From: JBGRQA01 sp041725895
GTDB lineage: Bacteria; Bacteroidota; Bacteroidia; Bacteroidales; Marinifilaceae
DNA length: 64,000 bases
Direction of reading: 5' to 3'
NCBI GenBank assembly: GCA_041725895.1
Contig: JBGRQA010000028.1
Location: 1-64,000, forward strand
The notes below the pieces were generated by a model. The model worked only from the letters and a program-made list of their open reading frames with translations, was not told the DNA's origin and made no database searches. Positions within the stretch are counted from its first letter, which is position 1; every line of letters starts with the position of its first letter. This document shows positions 1-8,637 of this stretch, piece after piece. A program made the position numbers and the translations under genes.

Positions 1-4
1 TTTG

Positions 5-77
5 TGATCCCTCTGGGGTTCGAACCCAGGACCCCAACATTAAAAGTGTTGTGCTCTACCAGCTGAGCTAAGGAATC
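5..77 (-). tRNA. tRNA-Lys (anticodon TTT)
   Basis: On the minus strand a full cloverleaf can be drawn. The 7-bp acceptor stem is GATTCCT with AGGGATC, followed by the D-arm AGCTCAGCTGGTAGAGC, the anticodon stem CAACA/TGTTG around the loop CTTTTAA (anticodon TTT), and the T-arm with GTTCGAACC. The discriminator base is A and the CCA end is not encoded. It reads out of the window's left edge. Confidence 0.96.
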
Positions 78-531
78 AGTACCTGTGCTTTTCAAAAGCG
101 ATGCAAATATAGAGCGATTAAATTTAAATCGCAAACAGTTTTTCTTGGCCGAAGCCACATTTTTGCTCGGTTTTCTGCCGAAATCAGGCATAGTCTGCTG
201 GTTCGTAAAATGATAAAGAGATAAATATTTTTTTGAAAAAAAGTACAGCTTTTGGTCAATTGTACAGGTTTTACAAATGAGGCTTTATGATAAGGCTAGT
301 TTTCCTGTTTTGAATGAATGATAATTGAAATTAATTCTATTTTTGTACTTACAATTTGAAATAGTTTGATTTGTTTTGGTAAATCTCAGGCATTGAGCTG
401 TTTCGGTTGTGTTGGAGAGGAGAGGTGTCTCAAAAGGTAAGTTTTTGTTGTTTCAACAATGAAATCGAAAATACTCCAGTTCTTCTATTTCTCTCCCTAA
501 TTCTCAGTATTCGAAAAAAAAAGTAGTCTTA
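78..531. other. Intergenic region, 454 bp, no gene seen
   Basis: This AT-rich stretch lies between the divergent tRNA-Lys and the SDR gene. The only candidate signal is a TAnnTTTG-type -7 box (TATTTTTG) at 338-345 on the plus strand. A TTTG lies 25 nt further upstream, which is longer than usual. No open frame with protein-like composition was found. Confidence 0.5.
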
Positions 532-1341
532 ATGAAAGATAAAGTTGTAATTGTTACTGGTGCTTCTTCTGGTATAGGAAAAGCCTTGGCCTTTGAATTT
601 GCTCAAAGGGGAGCAAAATTAGTGTTGGCCGCCCGTAGTCTGGATAAATTAAAAGAAGTGGAACAAAAGTTGACCCAGATGAATGCGGAATCCATATCGG
701 TACGTACTGATGTAAGTGTGGAGGAGGATTGCCAGAATCTAGTAGATAAAACCCTTGAGAAATATGATCGAATTGATGTGTTGGTAAACAATGCTGGTAT
801 TTCAATGCGAGCTCTTTTTAACGATATGGAACTTTCAGTAATGAAGAAGCTCATGGATGTGAACTTTTGGGGAACGGTTTATTGTACAAAATACGCATTA
901 CCCCATTTATTGGAGACGAAAGGTTCTGTTGTTGGGGTGATTTCTATTGCGGGTTATATAGGTTTACCTGCGAGAACAGGCTATTCTGCATCCAAATTTG
1001 CCATTCGTGGCTTCCTGGATACGCTGAGGGTAGAAAATCTGAAAACCGGACTTCATGTTTTGGTGGCCGCTCCCGGTTTTACTGCATCCAATGTAAGGAA
1101 TGTTGCTTTGACGGCTGATGGTTCCAGCCAGGGGGAAACTCCTCGTGATGAATCCAAAATGATGTCTGCAGAGGAGTGCGCACGGTTGATCACCAATGCT
1201 GTGGTTAAGCGCAAGCGTGAACTCATCATGACCTTTGTAGAAGGGAAATTTACGGTATGGTTGAATAAATGGTGGCCATCCTTATTGGAGAAGCTATCCT
1301 ATAATCATATGGCCAAAGAACCTGATTCTCCATTAAAGTAG
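532..1341 (+). CDS. SDR family NAD(P)-dependent oxidoreductase
   Basis: Classical short-chain dehydrogenase of 269 residues, a normal length for the family. The Rossmann cofactor motif TGASSGIG is at residues 9-16 and NNAG at 86-89. The catalytic set is Ser138, Tyr151 and Lys155 (YSASK). A basic residue after the second strand (AARS) suggests NADP(H) preference, as inference. The C-terminal extension with hydrophobic/aromatic residues (about 225-255) resembles membrane-associated SDRs of the DHRS7 kind. The substrate cannot be read from sequence. It stands alone between the tRNA and the thioesterase, with a 120-bp gap downstream. Confidence 0.9.
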   Translation: MKDKVVIVTGASSGIGKALAFEFAQRGAKLVLAARSLDKLKEVEQKLTQMNAESISVRTDVSVEEDCQNLVDKTLEKYDRIDVLVNNAGISMRALFNDMELSVMKKLMDVNFWGTVYCTKYALPHLLETKGSVVGVISIAGYIGLPARTGYSASKFAIRGFLDTLRVENLKTGLHVLVAAPGFTASNVRNVALTADGSSQGETPRDESKMMSAEECARLITNAVVKRKRELIMTFVEGKFTVWLNKWWPSLLEKLSYNHMAKEPDSPLK

Positions 1342-1434
1342 TTTTCGATTCAGGTTTTAGTTGCCGCTAATAATGTCAAAAATACCTTTACAATAGTTCG
1401 TCAAGCTTTTGTAGAGGTATAAATTCATATCTCA

Positions 1435-1452
1435 TCCCGAAAGCTTTCGGGA
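1435..1452. repeat. 18-bp perfect palindrome (TCCCGAAAGCTTTCGGGA)
   Basis: Perfect self-complementary 18-mer just upstream of the thioesterase start. A related CCCGAT...ATCGGG hairpin occurs at 24599-24614. It looks like a small dispersed intergenic palindrome, not a terminator, because no T-run follows. Confidence 0.6.
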
Positions 1453-1477
1453 CAATTATTTAATGATCTATTGTTAT

Positions 1478-1891
1478 ATGTATTCTCACGAAACTAAATA
1501 CCGTGTTTGTTATGGTGATACCGACCAAATGGGCGTAGTGTACTATGGAAATTATCCCAGACTATATGAAATAGGGCGGACGGAATTGATGCGCACTCTT
1601 GGTTTAAGTTATAAGGAGATAGAGGCGCAGGGAATTGCTTTGCCGGTTTGTAGTTTGAATGTGAGGTATCACCGACCGGCTCTATATGATGATGTACTTA
1701 CGATACGAACAATTGTGAAAGACATTCCCAATGCCAGAATTCAATTCTACTATGAAATATTGAATGAAGCGGGGAAAGTAATCAATACCGGTGATACTGT
1801 TTTGGCTTTTATTGATACGCAAACTCAGCGACCAACACGGGTTCCTGAAACAATTTTGCATCTGTTTCAGGAAAATTTTGCAGTCGACTAA
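1478..1891 (+). CDS. Acyl-CoA thioesterase, YbgC/4HBT hot-dog family
   Basis: Hot-dog fold thioesterase. The N-terminal family signature YGDTDQMGVVYYGNY carries the catalytic Asp of the YbgC type, followed by RTELMRTLG on the central helix. It probably hydrolyses short-chain or aromatic acyl-CoA esters in the cytosol. An upstream in-frame ATG at 1463 would add five residues (MIYCY). I favour 1478 because family members start only a few residues before the first beta strand. Length is about 137 aa, as usual. It is a single-gene unit. Confidence 0.88.
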   Translation: MYSHETKYRVCYGDTDQMGVVYYGNYPRLYEIGRTELMRTLGLSYKEIEAQGIALPVCSLNVRYHRPALYDDVLTIRTIVKDIPNARIQFYYEILNEAGKVINTGDTVLAFIDTQTQRPTRVPETILHLFQENFAVD

Positions 1892-2068
1892 TCCTAAAAG
1901 TAAAAAATGAATTCATAATTTACTTTTGAAGTGTCATGATTTTTAGAATAGTGTGGCGAAGCAAGAAAAAACTATAAAATTGATGAAACCTTTTCAGAGG
2001 AGTTTGTGTATTATCAATCTTTTATGTTAGGTTTGCACGCCTAGCTATTATTTTATAATATATATTGA

Positions 2069-2815
2069 ATGAATCGCACTTATTTTAACAGTTTTGTATT
2101 ACCATTTTCCGATAACCTTTATCACTATATCAAAGGGCTTCTAGGTAATGGGGAGGCTGCTCTGGACGTTTTAAAGGAGTCCATATTCTACTGGTGGGAG
2201 CATCGAAAGGAACTGAAGGAAGAAAATTTTAAAGTGATCGTACTGCAAAAAGTGAGGTCACTGGCTCTTCATCAAACAAAAAATAAAAAATTCGAAAAAC
2301 GACCTTTCCATAATTTGGAATGGGAGGAGGGAGATTGGGAGTCGATACAGATTCCTCGTTGCGATGATGTAAATGAGCTTTTGAATTACCTGCCTGAATT
2401 GCATGCTGAGGTTATTTGTTTGCGTGGAGCAGGTCGTTTGCAGGATGATGAGATTTGTCAAGTAACGGGACTGGGATTCAATAATGTTCATTCTATTTTG
2501 GCTAAGGCCAGAAAATCTATTTGGAAAGGACTTGGAGGTTCTTTGGGTACTAGGTCTGAGGCTTCCGATTTGTTGAAGAAATACTATACAGGAACCACTA
2601 CCTTGGATGAGGAGGAACAATTACGACTTTATTTTAATAAGGTAGAACATCGCGATGCCCATCCTGCGGACTATAAACTATTTAATTATTTCATGGATTT
2701 GAGTATGCTGGAAATGCCTTTGGAGTATAAGAAGTTGTTGGAGGAGCATGTGTATGAATTGCAGAATAACACTTGGTTGAGAAGGTTGGTTCTGAAACTA
2801 AAGGGAAAGGAGTAA
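2069..2815 (+). CDS. ECF-like sigma factor with anti-sigma-like C-terminal extension
   Basis: This 248-aa protein has a diverged sigma region 2 (about residues 8-75, with the aromatic DNA-contact area FYWWEHRKEL). A sigma region 4 helix-turn-helix follows at about 110-160 (LPELHAEVICLRGAG ... ILAKARKSIWKGL). Residues about 170-248 (LLKKYYTGTTTLDEEEQLRLYF) match a motif that in Bacteroidota normally opens the separate anti-sigma-like gene next to such sigma factors. Here the two are fused in one frame. Target promoters are unknown. The gene ends exactly where the convergent patatin gene ends (2815/2816). Confidence 0.7.
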   Translation: MNRTYFNSFVLPFSDNLYHYIKGLLGNGEAALDVLKESIFYWWEHRKELKEENFKVIVLQKVRSLALHQTKNKKFEKRPFHNLEWEEGDWESIQIPRCDDVNELLNYLPELHAEVICLRGAGRLQDDEICQVTGLGFNNVHSILAKARKSIWKGLGGSLGTRSEASDLLKKYYTGTTTLDEEEQLRLYFNKVEHRDAHPADYKLFNYFMDLSMLEMPLEYKKLLEEHVYELQNNTWLRRLVLKLKGKE

Positions 2816-5125
2816 TTAATCGATTCCTCGTTTGTTGAATAGTATATATCCAAAATTGAAGAGGAAGAAGAATTTTGTGCCTTCCTTTTCGTAGTAGTTA
2901 AGACTAATACTAGCCGGACCAAAACGGGAGTGAAATACAAGGGCATTCATAGAATGGAAGTAGAAATCCTTGAAACCTTTTTTGCCATAGGCGGGCTGAA
3001 GGTTTTCCTCTTGATAGATTCTTTGGTAGGGTGAAAAGTAATAGTTCTCGGATCGGAGATGAAGGCTTGAAGACAGGTGAAATAAGAATTTCAGACCTGA
3101 TGCCAGGTATTGATTGGCTCTGAATTTTGGCATAAATAGAGTTTTGCTGTGAGGGGTGGGCTGAAAAGCTGGAGCGGCCATAACGGTTGACATAAACTGA
3201 GGCTGGAGTTTCCTGTTGGAGTACAGTCCGCTGGCGTGAACTCCTACTCGAAACAGGGAGTTCAACTTGAAGTAGTTGTCATATACTCCCTTTATTTCGA
3301 TCCATTTATGATTGTGACGGTAGGGGGTGCCTCCGTTTGGAAGTACCGGTTTTAAATCCTTTTGGTAGGCTGAAATGCCTCTGATTTGGATTTTTTTGTG
3401 GGAACCCATGGTTGGATGCTGTAGATAGTTGTATGTTTTGCGCTCCATCATAAGGTGAGCTGTAAGAATGTCGTATTTGGTAGTGCTTAATTGTCCGTTT
3501 TCGCGGAAATCCAGGGTGGGAGAAAATCTGTTTTGCATGTCTGCAACAGCAAGCCCTATTTCGAATTTTCCATTTGTATGGACAGGGATGCCAAAATTTA
3601 TCCTTAGGTTGATTTCCTTTTCAATAGCAAAAGTGCGCAGTTCGTTTTCAAAAAAGACACCGCTGCTCCCCTTGAAGTAATCCCAACGATTTTGGGTAAA
3701 AAAGGCTTCAAGGTAGTATGGTAGATTATCAGCATGGTACATGCGAGCTCCAAGGTGAAGGGAGTTGTATAATCTTCCGAAATAGAAATTGCCGGAATAG
3801 GTAAAGGCGTGTCGGGTCACAGTATTGTATCGAAAACCACCATAAGCTTGATTTACGGATTGTGACGATATGTTACCCCCTAGTTGGATTTCAATTTGAC
3901 TCTCTGGTTTGATGTGTAGATTTAGATTAAAAAGTTTCTTTTTGGGGTTGTATGTAGCTCTTGGAAATATGGTTTCGATGTGTTCGTCTGCAATAAGTTT
4001 GAAATAGGACTTTTTGAATTCCTCAAGACTGACAGGTTGAGGGTACTTCCCTTTATTATCTTTCGTGAGACTTTTTAGAAAATACAGGTTTTGGATCTTG
4101 TTGACTCCCTGGGTTTCGACTTCATCAATTTGAACTTGTGGGATTTTGCTGCGGAAGGCCATTCTTTTCTTTTGTAATTCAGCGTACAGGATTCTTCGAC
4201 TAATTCTTTCTTTAATCTGGTCCATGTATTCCATGGCTCTATCGTACCCTTTTTGTGCGATTTGATTGTATTTTTTAAAATCCAAAAGATTGATGTTGGT
4301 AAATTTGGTTTCGATTAGAATGCCGAGTGAATCGGGAATTTCGTATTTTGTTTCGCGTGTGAGCATGTTGCCCAGTTGAGATTCGATATCATCCAAGTTG
4401 GGTTTGTCAAAATTGTGGGCAACCTGATTGCCGATGATAAAATCCGGTTTAAAATCTTCGAGAAGAACATCTACTGGGAAATTGTTTACCAACCCACCAT
4501 CGAAAAGAACAACGCTGTCAATTGCAATAGGTCTATAAACCAGGGGAAATGTAGAGGAGGCTCGTATGGCAGCTCCCAAGTCTCCTTTTCGAAAAACAAC
4601 TTGTTCATTTTTGAAGATATCAGTTGCAACACACCGGAAGGGGATGTATAAGCTGTCGAAATTGTTATTGGCAGCAGCGCTTGCACTGGCGTAAAGTTTA
4701 AGAAATTGAAAATCAATTTGAAATGTAGGGATTAGATTGGTTGGGATTTTAAGTTTGTAGCCTTTCCCCTTTTTCTTAAATTTCAGCCGGAATTGGGTGG
4801 CGTTGGGATCTGGTTTTTTAAAGTAGTAGTAATATTTGTTCTCCATTTTTCCCTGTACCCAATTGTTGAATTCCTCTGAAGTAAAAAGAGATTCCAGTTG
4901 GTTTGGAGTGTATCCTATGGCATACAGGCCTCCGACAATTGCACCAATTGATGTTCCGGCAATGCAATCAATGGGGATATTGTTTTCTTCCAAAGCCCGA
5001 ATCAGCCCGATGTGGGCCATACCTTTGGCGCCTCCACCGCTCAATACAAGTCCCACCTTTTGAGCCCTGACAGGGAAAAGGGTAAGTAGAAAGATAAGGA
5101 CAATGAATCCAAGCTGTTGGTTCAT
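2816..5125 (-). CDS. Patatin-like phospholipase with BamA-type beta-barrel
   Basis: 769 aa with a Sec signal peptide (residues 1-21, ending VRAQ). The patatin domain spans about 25-300. It contains the glycine-rich oxyanion loop SGGGAKGMAH, nucleophile Ser59 in GTSIG, and the dyad Asp209 in DGG, so it should be an active lipid acyl hydrolase. A POTRA-like linker (about 320-400) follows, then a C-terminal aromatic-rich beta-barrel of the Omp85/surface-antigen type ending in LFNKRGID. The layout matches PlpD-like two-domain outer-membrane phospholipases. It likely acts at the outer membrane, but the lipid substrate is unknown. Confidence 0.93.
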   Translation of the reverse strand: MNQQLGFIVLIFLLTLFPVRAQKVGLVLSGGGAKGMAHIGLIRALEENNIPIDCIAGTSIGAIVGGLYAIGYTPNQLESLFTSEEFNNWVQGKMENKYYYYFKKPDPNATQFRLKFKKKGKGYKLKIPTNLIPTFQIDFQFLKLYASASAAANNNFDSLYIPFRCVATDIFKNEQVVFRKGDLGAAIRASSTFPLVYRPIAIDSVVLFDGGLVNNFPVDVLLEDFKPDFIIGNQVAHNFDKPNLDDIESQLGNMLTRETKYEIPDSLGILIETKFTNINLLDFKKYNQIAQKGYDRAMEYMDQIKERISRRILYAELQKKRMAFRSKIPQVQIDEVETQGVNKIQNLYFLKSLTKDNKGKYPQPVSLEEFKKSYFKLIADEHIETIFPRATYNPKKKLFNLNLHIKPESQIEIQLGGNISSQSVNQAYGGFRYNTVTRHAFTYSGNFYFGRLYNSLHLGARMYHADNLPYYLEAFFTQNRWDYFKGSSGVFFENELRTFAIEKEINLRINFGIPVHTNGKFEIGLAVADMQNRFSPTLDFRENGQLSTTKYDILTAHLMMERKTYNYLQHPTMGSHKKIQIRGISAYQKDLKPVLPNGGTPYRHNHKWIEIKGVYDNYFKLNSLFRVGVHASGLYSNRKLQPQFMSTVMAAPAFQPTPHSKTLFMPKFRANQYLASGLKFLFHLSSSLHLRSENYYFSPYQRIYQEENLQPAYGKKGFKDFYFHSMNALVFHSRFGPASISLNYYEKEGTKFFFLFNFGYILFNKRGID

Positions 5126-5293
5126 GGTATTGGAATTCCAATGTAAAGAGTTAATAAAAAGGATTTATTTGGGATGCTTAAGCAAAGCGTAAAGGGTGTT
5201 GGAAACAGATATTTTGATCCATGGTGATTTAGGGGTGGCTTTGCATGTTACAGGCATCTTTATAATCATACTATTTTTCTCGATTATGGTTAC

Positions 5294-5324
5294 AAAAAAA
5301 GGTGGTCAATCGACCACCTTTTTT
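5294..5324 (-). terminator. Rho-independent terminator of the YitT-family gene
   Basis: The stem GGTGGTC / GACCACC has a 4-nt loop and is flanked by a run of seven A on the left, which reads as a T-run on the minus strand, and by six T on the right. It sits 20 bp past the stop of the minus-strand membrane-protein gene. It could also work on the other strand. Confidence 0.88.
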
Positions 5325-5343
5325 GTTATTGTTGAATAAAGAA

Positions 5344-6366
5344 TTAGCCTTCCGATTCTTCTATTTTTGTTGTTAGGGATTTGAATCCCTCCCCCAGAAT
5401 TTCATTGGTCTCCATTACTGTTACGAAGGCTTTGGGGTCGATGGAGTGGATGTAGTCTTCGAGCATGGAGAGCTCTCGGCGGTTGACAACAGTGAAGATC
5501 AGGGTTTTTTCTGCACCATTGAACATTCCATTTCCCTTTATATAGGTGCCACCTCTATTCATATCTACGATTACTTTGTGGCGAATCTCCTCAAATTTAT
5601 CAGAAATTATGAATAAAGCCTTTTCAAAATTGGTGCCCTGCAAAGTGGTGTCGATAACTTTACCAGTTATGAAAATAACAATCCATGAATAGAGGGGGAT
5701 TTGCCAATCCATTTCTATAAATAAGCTGCATAGAACGATAGCTGAATCAACATAAATAATTAGATGGCCCAATGATAGTTTTGTGTATTTTGCGATGATC
5801 ATTGCGATTATATCTGATCCAGCTGTTGTGGCGCGGGCTTTTAGGATGAGCCCAAGACCAAAACCGATTAGAATTCCCCCAAAAATACAAGAGAGTAGAA
5901 CGTCGTCAACCAGCGGAATTAATCCCCACCAGGTTGTTAGTGTATCTATGAAGATAGAGCAGAGAATAAATCCGATAATGGTTTTTATTCCAAAACGGGG
6001 GCCCAGAACTTTTATTCCAATGAAGGTTAAGGGGATGTTTATCATTAAGCCGGCAAATCCAATAGGAATCCCTCCCCCGTATTTTCGGACGAGATCATTA
6101 CAATAATCCATTAAGGGATAAACTAGCTTCATGAAAAAGCCATCAAAATTGGCTGGATCCTGAGGTCCAAATGGGCCGTGTGGAAACAGTCCTTGTGTTA
6201 CTTTGTTTATGATGATGCCAATGCCGTAAACACTTCCGGGAACTATTCCATGAGGATCAATAAAAAAAACGAAACCGGCTGCCAGAATGAAGCTGCCCGC
6301 AATTAAAAGACCGTAGTTCGAAAACCATTTCCGGGAGAAAATTTTGTCTTTTTGTAAGAATGCCAT
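5344..6366 (-). CDS. YitT family membrane protein (DUF161 + DUF2179)
   Basis: 340 aa. The N-terminal half has five to six hydrophobic segments with the YitT pattern: FIDPHGIVPGSVYGIGII near the start and a glycine-rich GILIGFGLGLILKARATTAGSDIIA segment at mid-protein. The C-terminal soluble domain (about 255-335) carries the DUF2179 signature YIKGNGMFNGAEKTLIFTVV. The family is an inner-membrane protein of unsettled function. Compared with typical members (about 290 aa), this one has an extra insert after the first transmembrane segments. It is monocistronic, with its own terminator downstream. Confidence 0.9.
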   Translation of the reverse strand: MAFLQKDKIFSRKWFSNYGLLIAGSFILAAGFVFFIDPHGIVPGSVYGIGIIINKVTQGLFPHGPFGPQDPANFDGFFMKLVYPLMDYCNDLVRKYGGGIPIGFAGLMINIPLTFIGIKVLGPRFGIKTIIGFILCSIFIDTLTTWWGLIPLVDDVLLSCIFGGILIGFGLGLILKARATTAGSDIIAMIIAKYTKLSLGHLIIYVDSAIVLCSLFIEMDWQIPLYSWIVIFITGKVIDTTLQGTNFEKALFIISDKFEEIRHKVIVDMNRGGTYIKGNGMFNGAEKTLIFTVVNRRELSMLEDYIHSIDPKAFVTVMETNEILGEGFKSLTTKIEESEG

Positions 6367-6779
6367 ATTGGGTTTGGATTACTAAATTGTGAAGTCGAAG
6401 TAAATTTTTGTAAAAAAAGTAAGTTTTTTCTAATAATTATAACTTTTGATTGTTTTTTCTGGATCGGTTTAGTTTTGGAATGGATTATTGTTCTGAAGTA
6501 GGAGTAGATGGTATAATATGTCAGGGGGCAGCACCATTTTTATAGGTTCGAGAGTCCATGTACTACGTTTTTTTGTTTATGGAATGATTAGAATTATGTG
6601 GGACTTATAAGGATTGTTCCTGAATAAAATTTTTAGTTCCTTTGGATTCGAAATTTGGGAAATTGATTTGTTCCAACGTATAAGGAATAGTTGGTTTCGC
6701 TTGATAACTTAAGATAAACTTGCACGGTAGAAATGATCAAGGGATGTATTCTGCAATGACTTAAAACATATTAGTATAC
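6367..6779. other. Intergenic region, 413 bp, between divergent genes
   Basis: This AT-rich stretch separates the minus-strand YitT gene from the plus-strand acyltransferase, so it should hold both promoters. I could not pick a convincing TTTG-N20-TAnnTTTG pair for either strand. No gene, RNA fold or repeat stood out. Confidence 0.4.
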
Positions 6780-7331
6780 ATGAAAGCTGCAATTTGTAAA
6801 CGATTATTGCATCTGGGGGGATGGAGATTTGTTGGTGAAGTTCCGACTGAAAAAAAGGCTGTAATTATTGCTGTTCCACATACTTCGAATTGGGATTTTG
6901 TTTGGGGAAAATTAGCTTTTCTTTCTGAAAAAGTATCCACAACAATTATTATGAAAAAGGAGCTTTTCGTTTTTCCTTTGGGAGGTATTTTGCGTTCGTT
7001 GGGGGTGATGCCTATTGATAGAAGTAAAAGTAGCAACCTGGTGGAACAGTTGGCACAAGAATTTGCCAGAAGGGATAGCTTGTATTTGTCCCTTGCTCCT
7101 GAGGGAAGTCGAAGTAAACGTCCTGTTTGGAAGAGAGGGTTTTATTATATAGCACTTGGTGCCAAAGTTCCCATATTTTTAGGGAAAATCGATTATAAAA
7201 ATAAAACGCTTACATTGAGTGACCCGTTTTATCCTACCGGGGATGTGGAAGCAGATATGAAAAAAATCAAGGGATATTACCGGGATTGCAACCCAAAATT
7301 TCCAGATAAGTTTTCTCTTGGAGAGGAATAG
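6780..7331 (+). CDS. PlsC-like lysophospholipid acyltransferase family protein
   Basis: 183 aa with the glycerolipid acyltransferase motifs in order. Motif I is HTSNWD (His34, Asp39; H-x4-D), and the substrate-binding motif III is APEGSRSK at 106-113. The core LFVFPLGGILRSLGVMPIDR lies between them. No strong N-terminal membrane anchor is seen, which fits the short PlsC-like branch. The family transfers acyl chains to glycerolipids or ornithine-type lipids, and the specific acceptor is not evident. It is followed 33 bp later by the omega-amidase gene on the same strand, possibly in one transcript. Confidence 0.85.
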   Translation: MKAAICKRLLHLGGWRFVGEVPTEKKAVIIAVPHTSNWDFVWGKLAFLSEKVSTTIIMKKELFVFPLGGILRSLGVMPIDRSKSSNLVEQLAQEFARRDSLYLSLAPEGSRSKRPVWKRGFYYIALGAKVPIFLGKIDYKNKTLTLSDPFYPTGDVEADMKKIKGYYRDCNPKFPDKFSLGEE

Positions 7332-7364
7332 TTGTAAGCGCATAAGATAAATAATTAAACTGTT

Positions 7365-8147
7365 ATGATTGACGATTTGAAGGTGAGTTTAGTACAGGCC
7401 GATTTGGTCTGGGGAGATGTGAACGCCAACCTTGAAAAGTTTTCTCAGCTTTTGAACGACATGAAGGAGGATAGCGATTTGATTGTTCTTCCTGAGATGT
7501 TTACGACAGGATTTTCTATGGAGGGGAAAGAGGAGACGGCTCGTCAGGAACCTGTTACCCTGGAATGGATGAAGAGGATGGCTGCCCAAAAATCGGCCAG
7601 TTTGATTGGGAGTATTGTTGTAGAAGATCAGAAGCAGTTTTACAATAGATTGTTTGTTGTGAATCCCTCTGGAGAGTATCAGTACTACGACAAGCGTCAT
7701 CTTTTCCGGATGGGACAGGAGCATCGTCACTTTGGACAGGGAACCACTCCTCTTATTGTGCAGATTGGTAACTGGAGGGTGCGACCTTTGATTTGCTACG
7801 ATTTGCGTTTTCCAGTATGGAGTCGAAATCGGAATGATTACGATTTGTTGATATATATTGCCAATTGGCCTGAAAGTCGCAGGGATGTTTGGAATACCTT
7901 GCTCAAGGCCCGTGCTCTCGAAAATCAGGCCTTTGTGACTGGAGTGAATCGTGTGGGTAGGGATGGAATGGGATTGCAGTATTCAGGCGATTCTGTTCTG
8001 TGGGATGCTCGGGGAAAAGCAATTGGACGATGTGACGATTTTGTGGAGATGGTACAAACAGTAAACCTTTCACTGGCCGAATTGAATGAATTTCGGAAAA
8101 AGTTTCCGGTTCATTTCGATGCCGATTCATTTGAGATACTTCCTTGA
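7365..8147 (+). CDS. Omega-amidase, nitrilase superfamily (YafV-like)
   Basis: 260 aa carbon-nitrogen hydrolase with the Glu-Lys-Cys triad at Glu44 (LPEMF), Lys110 (YDKRHLF) and Cys144 (LICYDLRFP). The FRMGQEHRHF stretch after the lysine matches the YafV/NIT2 branch, which hydrolyses alpha-ketoglutaramate or alpha-ketosuccinamate (metabolite repair of transamination products). It is cytosolic with no signal peptide. Length and motif spacing are normal. The assignment to omega-amidase, as opposed to another nitrilase branch, rests on these signatures. Confidence 0.9.
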   Translation: MIDDLKVSLVQADLVWGDVNANLEKFSQLLNDMKEDSDLIVLPEMFTTGFSMEGKEETARQEPVTLEWMKRMAAQKSASLIGSIVVEDQKQFYNRLFVVNPSGEYQYYDKRHLFRMGQEHRHFGQGTTPLIVQIGNWRVRPLICYDLRFPVWSRNRNDYDLLIYIANWPESRRDVWNTLLKARALENQAFVTGVNRVGRDGMGLQYSGDSVLWDARGKAIGRCDDFVEMVQTVNLSLAELNEFRKKFPVHFDADSFEILP

Positions 8148-8217
8148 TCTAAAGAAGAATTCAGTGGCGTACAAATGCCAGCTGAATTGTTATTTTGTAA
8201 AATGACTAAGAATATAG

Positions 8218-8248
8218 TTGGAAAACTAATAGAATAGTTTTATATTTG
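8218..8248 (+). promoter_or_regulatory. Promoter and putative BlaI operator of blaI-blaR1
   Basis: A -33 TTG at 8218-8220 and a -7 TATATTTG at 8241-8248 have a 20-nt spacer and match the Bacteroidota consensus. Between them lies an inverted repeat, AAAACTA (8222-8228), 6 nt, TAGTTTT (8235-8241). A repressor bound there would block polymerase. The next ATG (8254) begins only 6 nt after the -7 box, so the transcript would be nearly leaderless. Assignment of the dyad to BlaI is inferred from position and from a second copy upstream of the tonB gene. Confidence 0.6.
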
Positions 8249-8253
8249 AGATT

Positions 8254-8637
8254 ATGAGAGAATTGACAAAAGCAGAAGAACAGGTAATGCAAATCCTGTG
8301 GGATTTGGAGAAAGCCTTTGTAAAGGAGATCATTGAACTGATCCCTGAACCTAAACCGGCTTATAATACCATCTCAACTATTGTTCGTATTCTGGAAAAG
8401 AAAGGATTTGTTGGGCATCTGGCTTACGGAAAAAGCCATCAGTACTATCCTTTAATGTCGAAAAAGGAATACACCCGACGATTTATGAAAGGATTTGTGC
8501 GAAACTATTTTTCCAATTCTTTCCATGAGATGGTTTCCTTTTTTGCCAGGGAAGAAAAGATGAGTCTTTCCGAACTGGAAGAAGTGAAAAAGATGGTAGA
8601 GGAAGAAATAAAAAAGAATCAAAAGGCCAATGAGTAG
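8254..8637 (+). CDS. BlaI/MecI/CopY family transcriptional repressor
   Basis: 127-aa winged-helix repressor of the penicillinase-repressor family. The N-terminal wHTH (LTKAEEQVMQILWDL ... YNTISTIVRILEKKGFV) is followed by a C-terminal dimerisation helix (about 85-125) rich in Lys/Glu. In this family the repressor is inactivated when the partner M56 protease signals. The gene overlaps the blaR1-like gene by 8 bp, so the two are translationally coupled. Probable autoregulation acts through the dyad in its promoter. No beta-lactamase gene is nearby, so the regulated function is something else. Confidence 0.93.
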   Translation: MRELTKAEEQVMQILWDLEKAFVKEIIELIPEPKPAYNTISTIVRILEKKGFVGHLAYGKSHQYYPLMSKKEYTRRFMKGFVRNYFSNSFHEMVSFFAREEKMSLSELEEVKKMVEEEIKKNQKANE

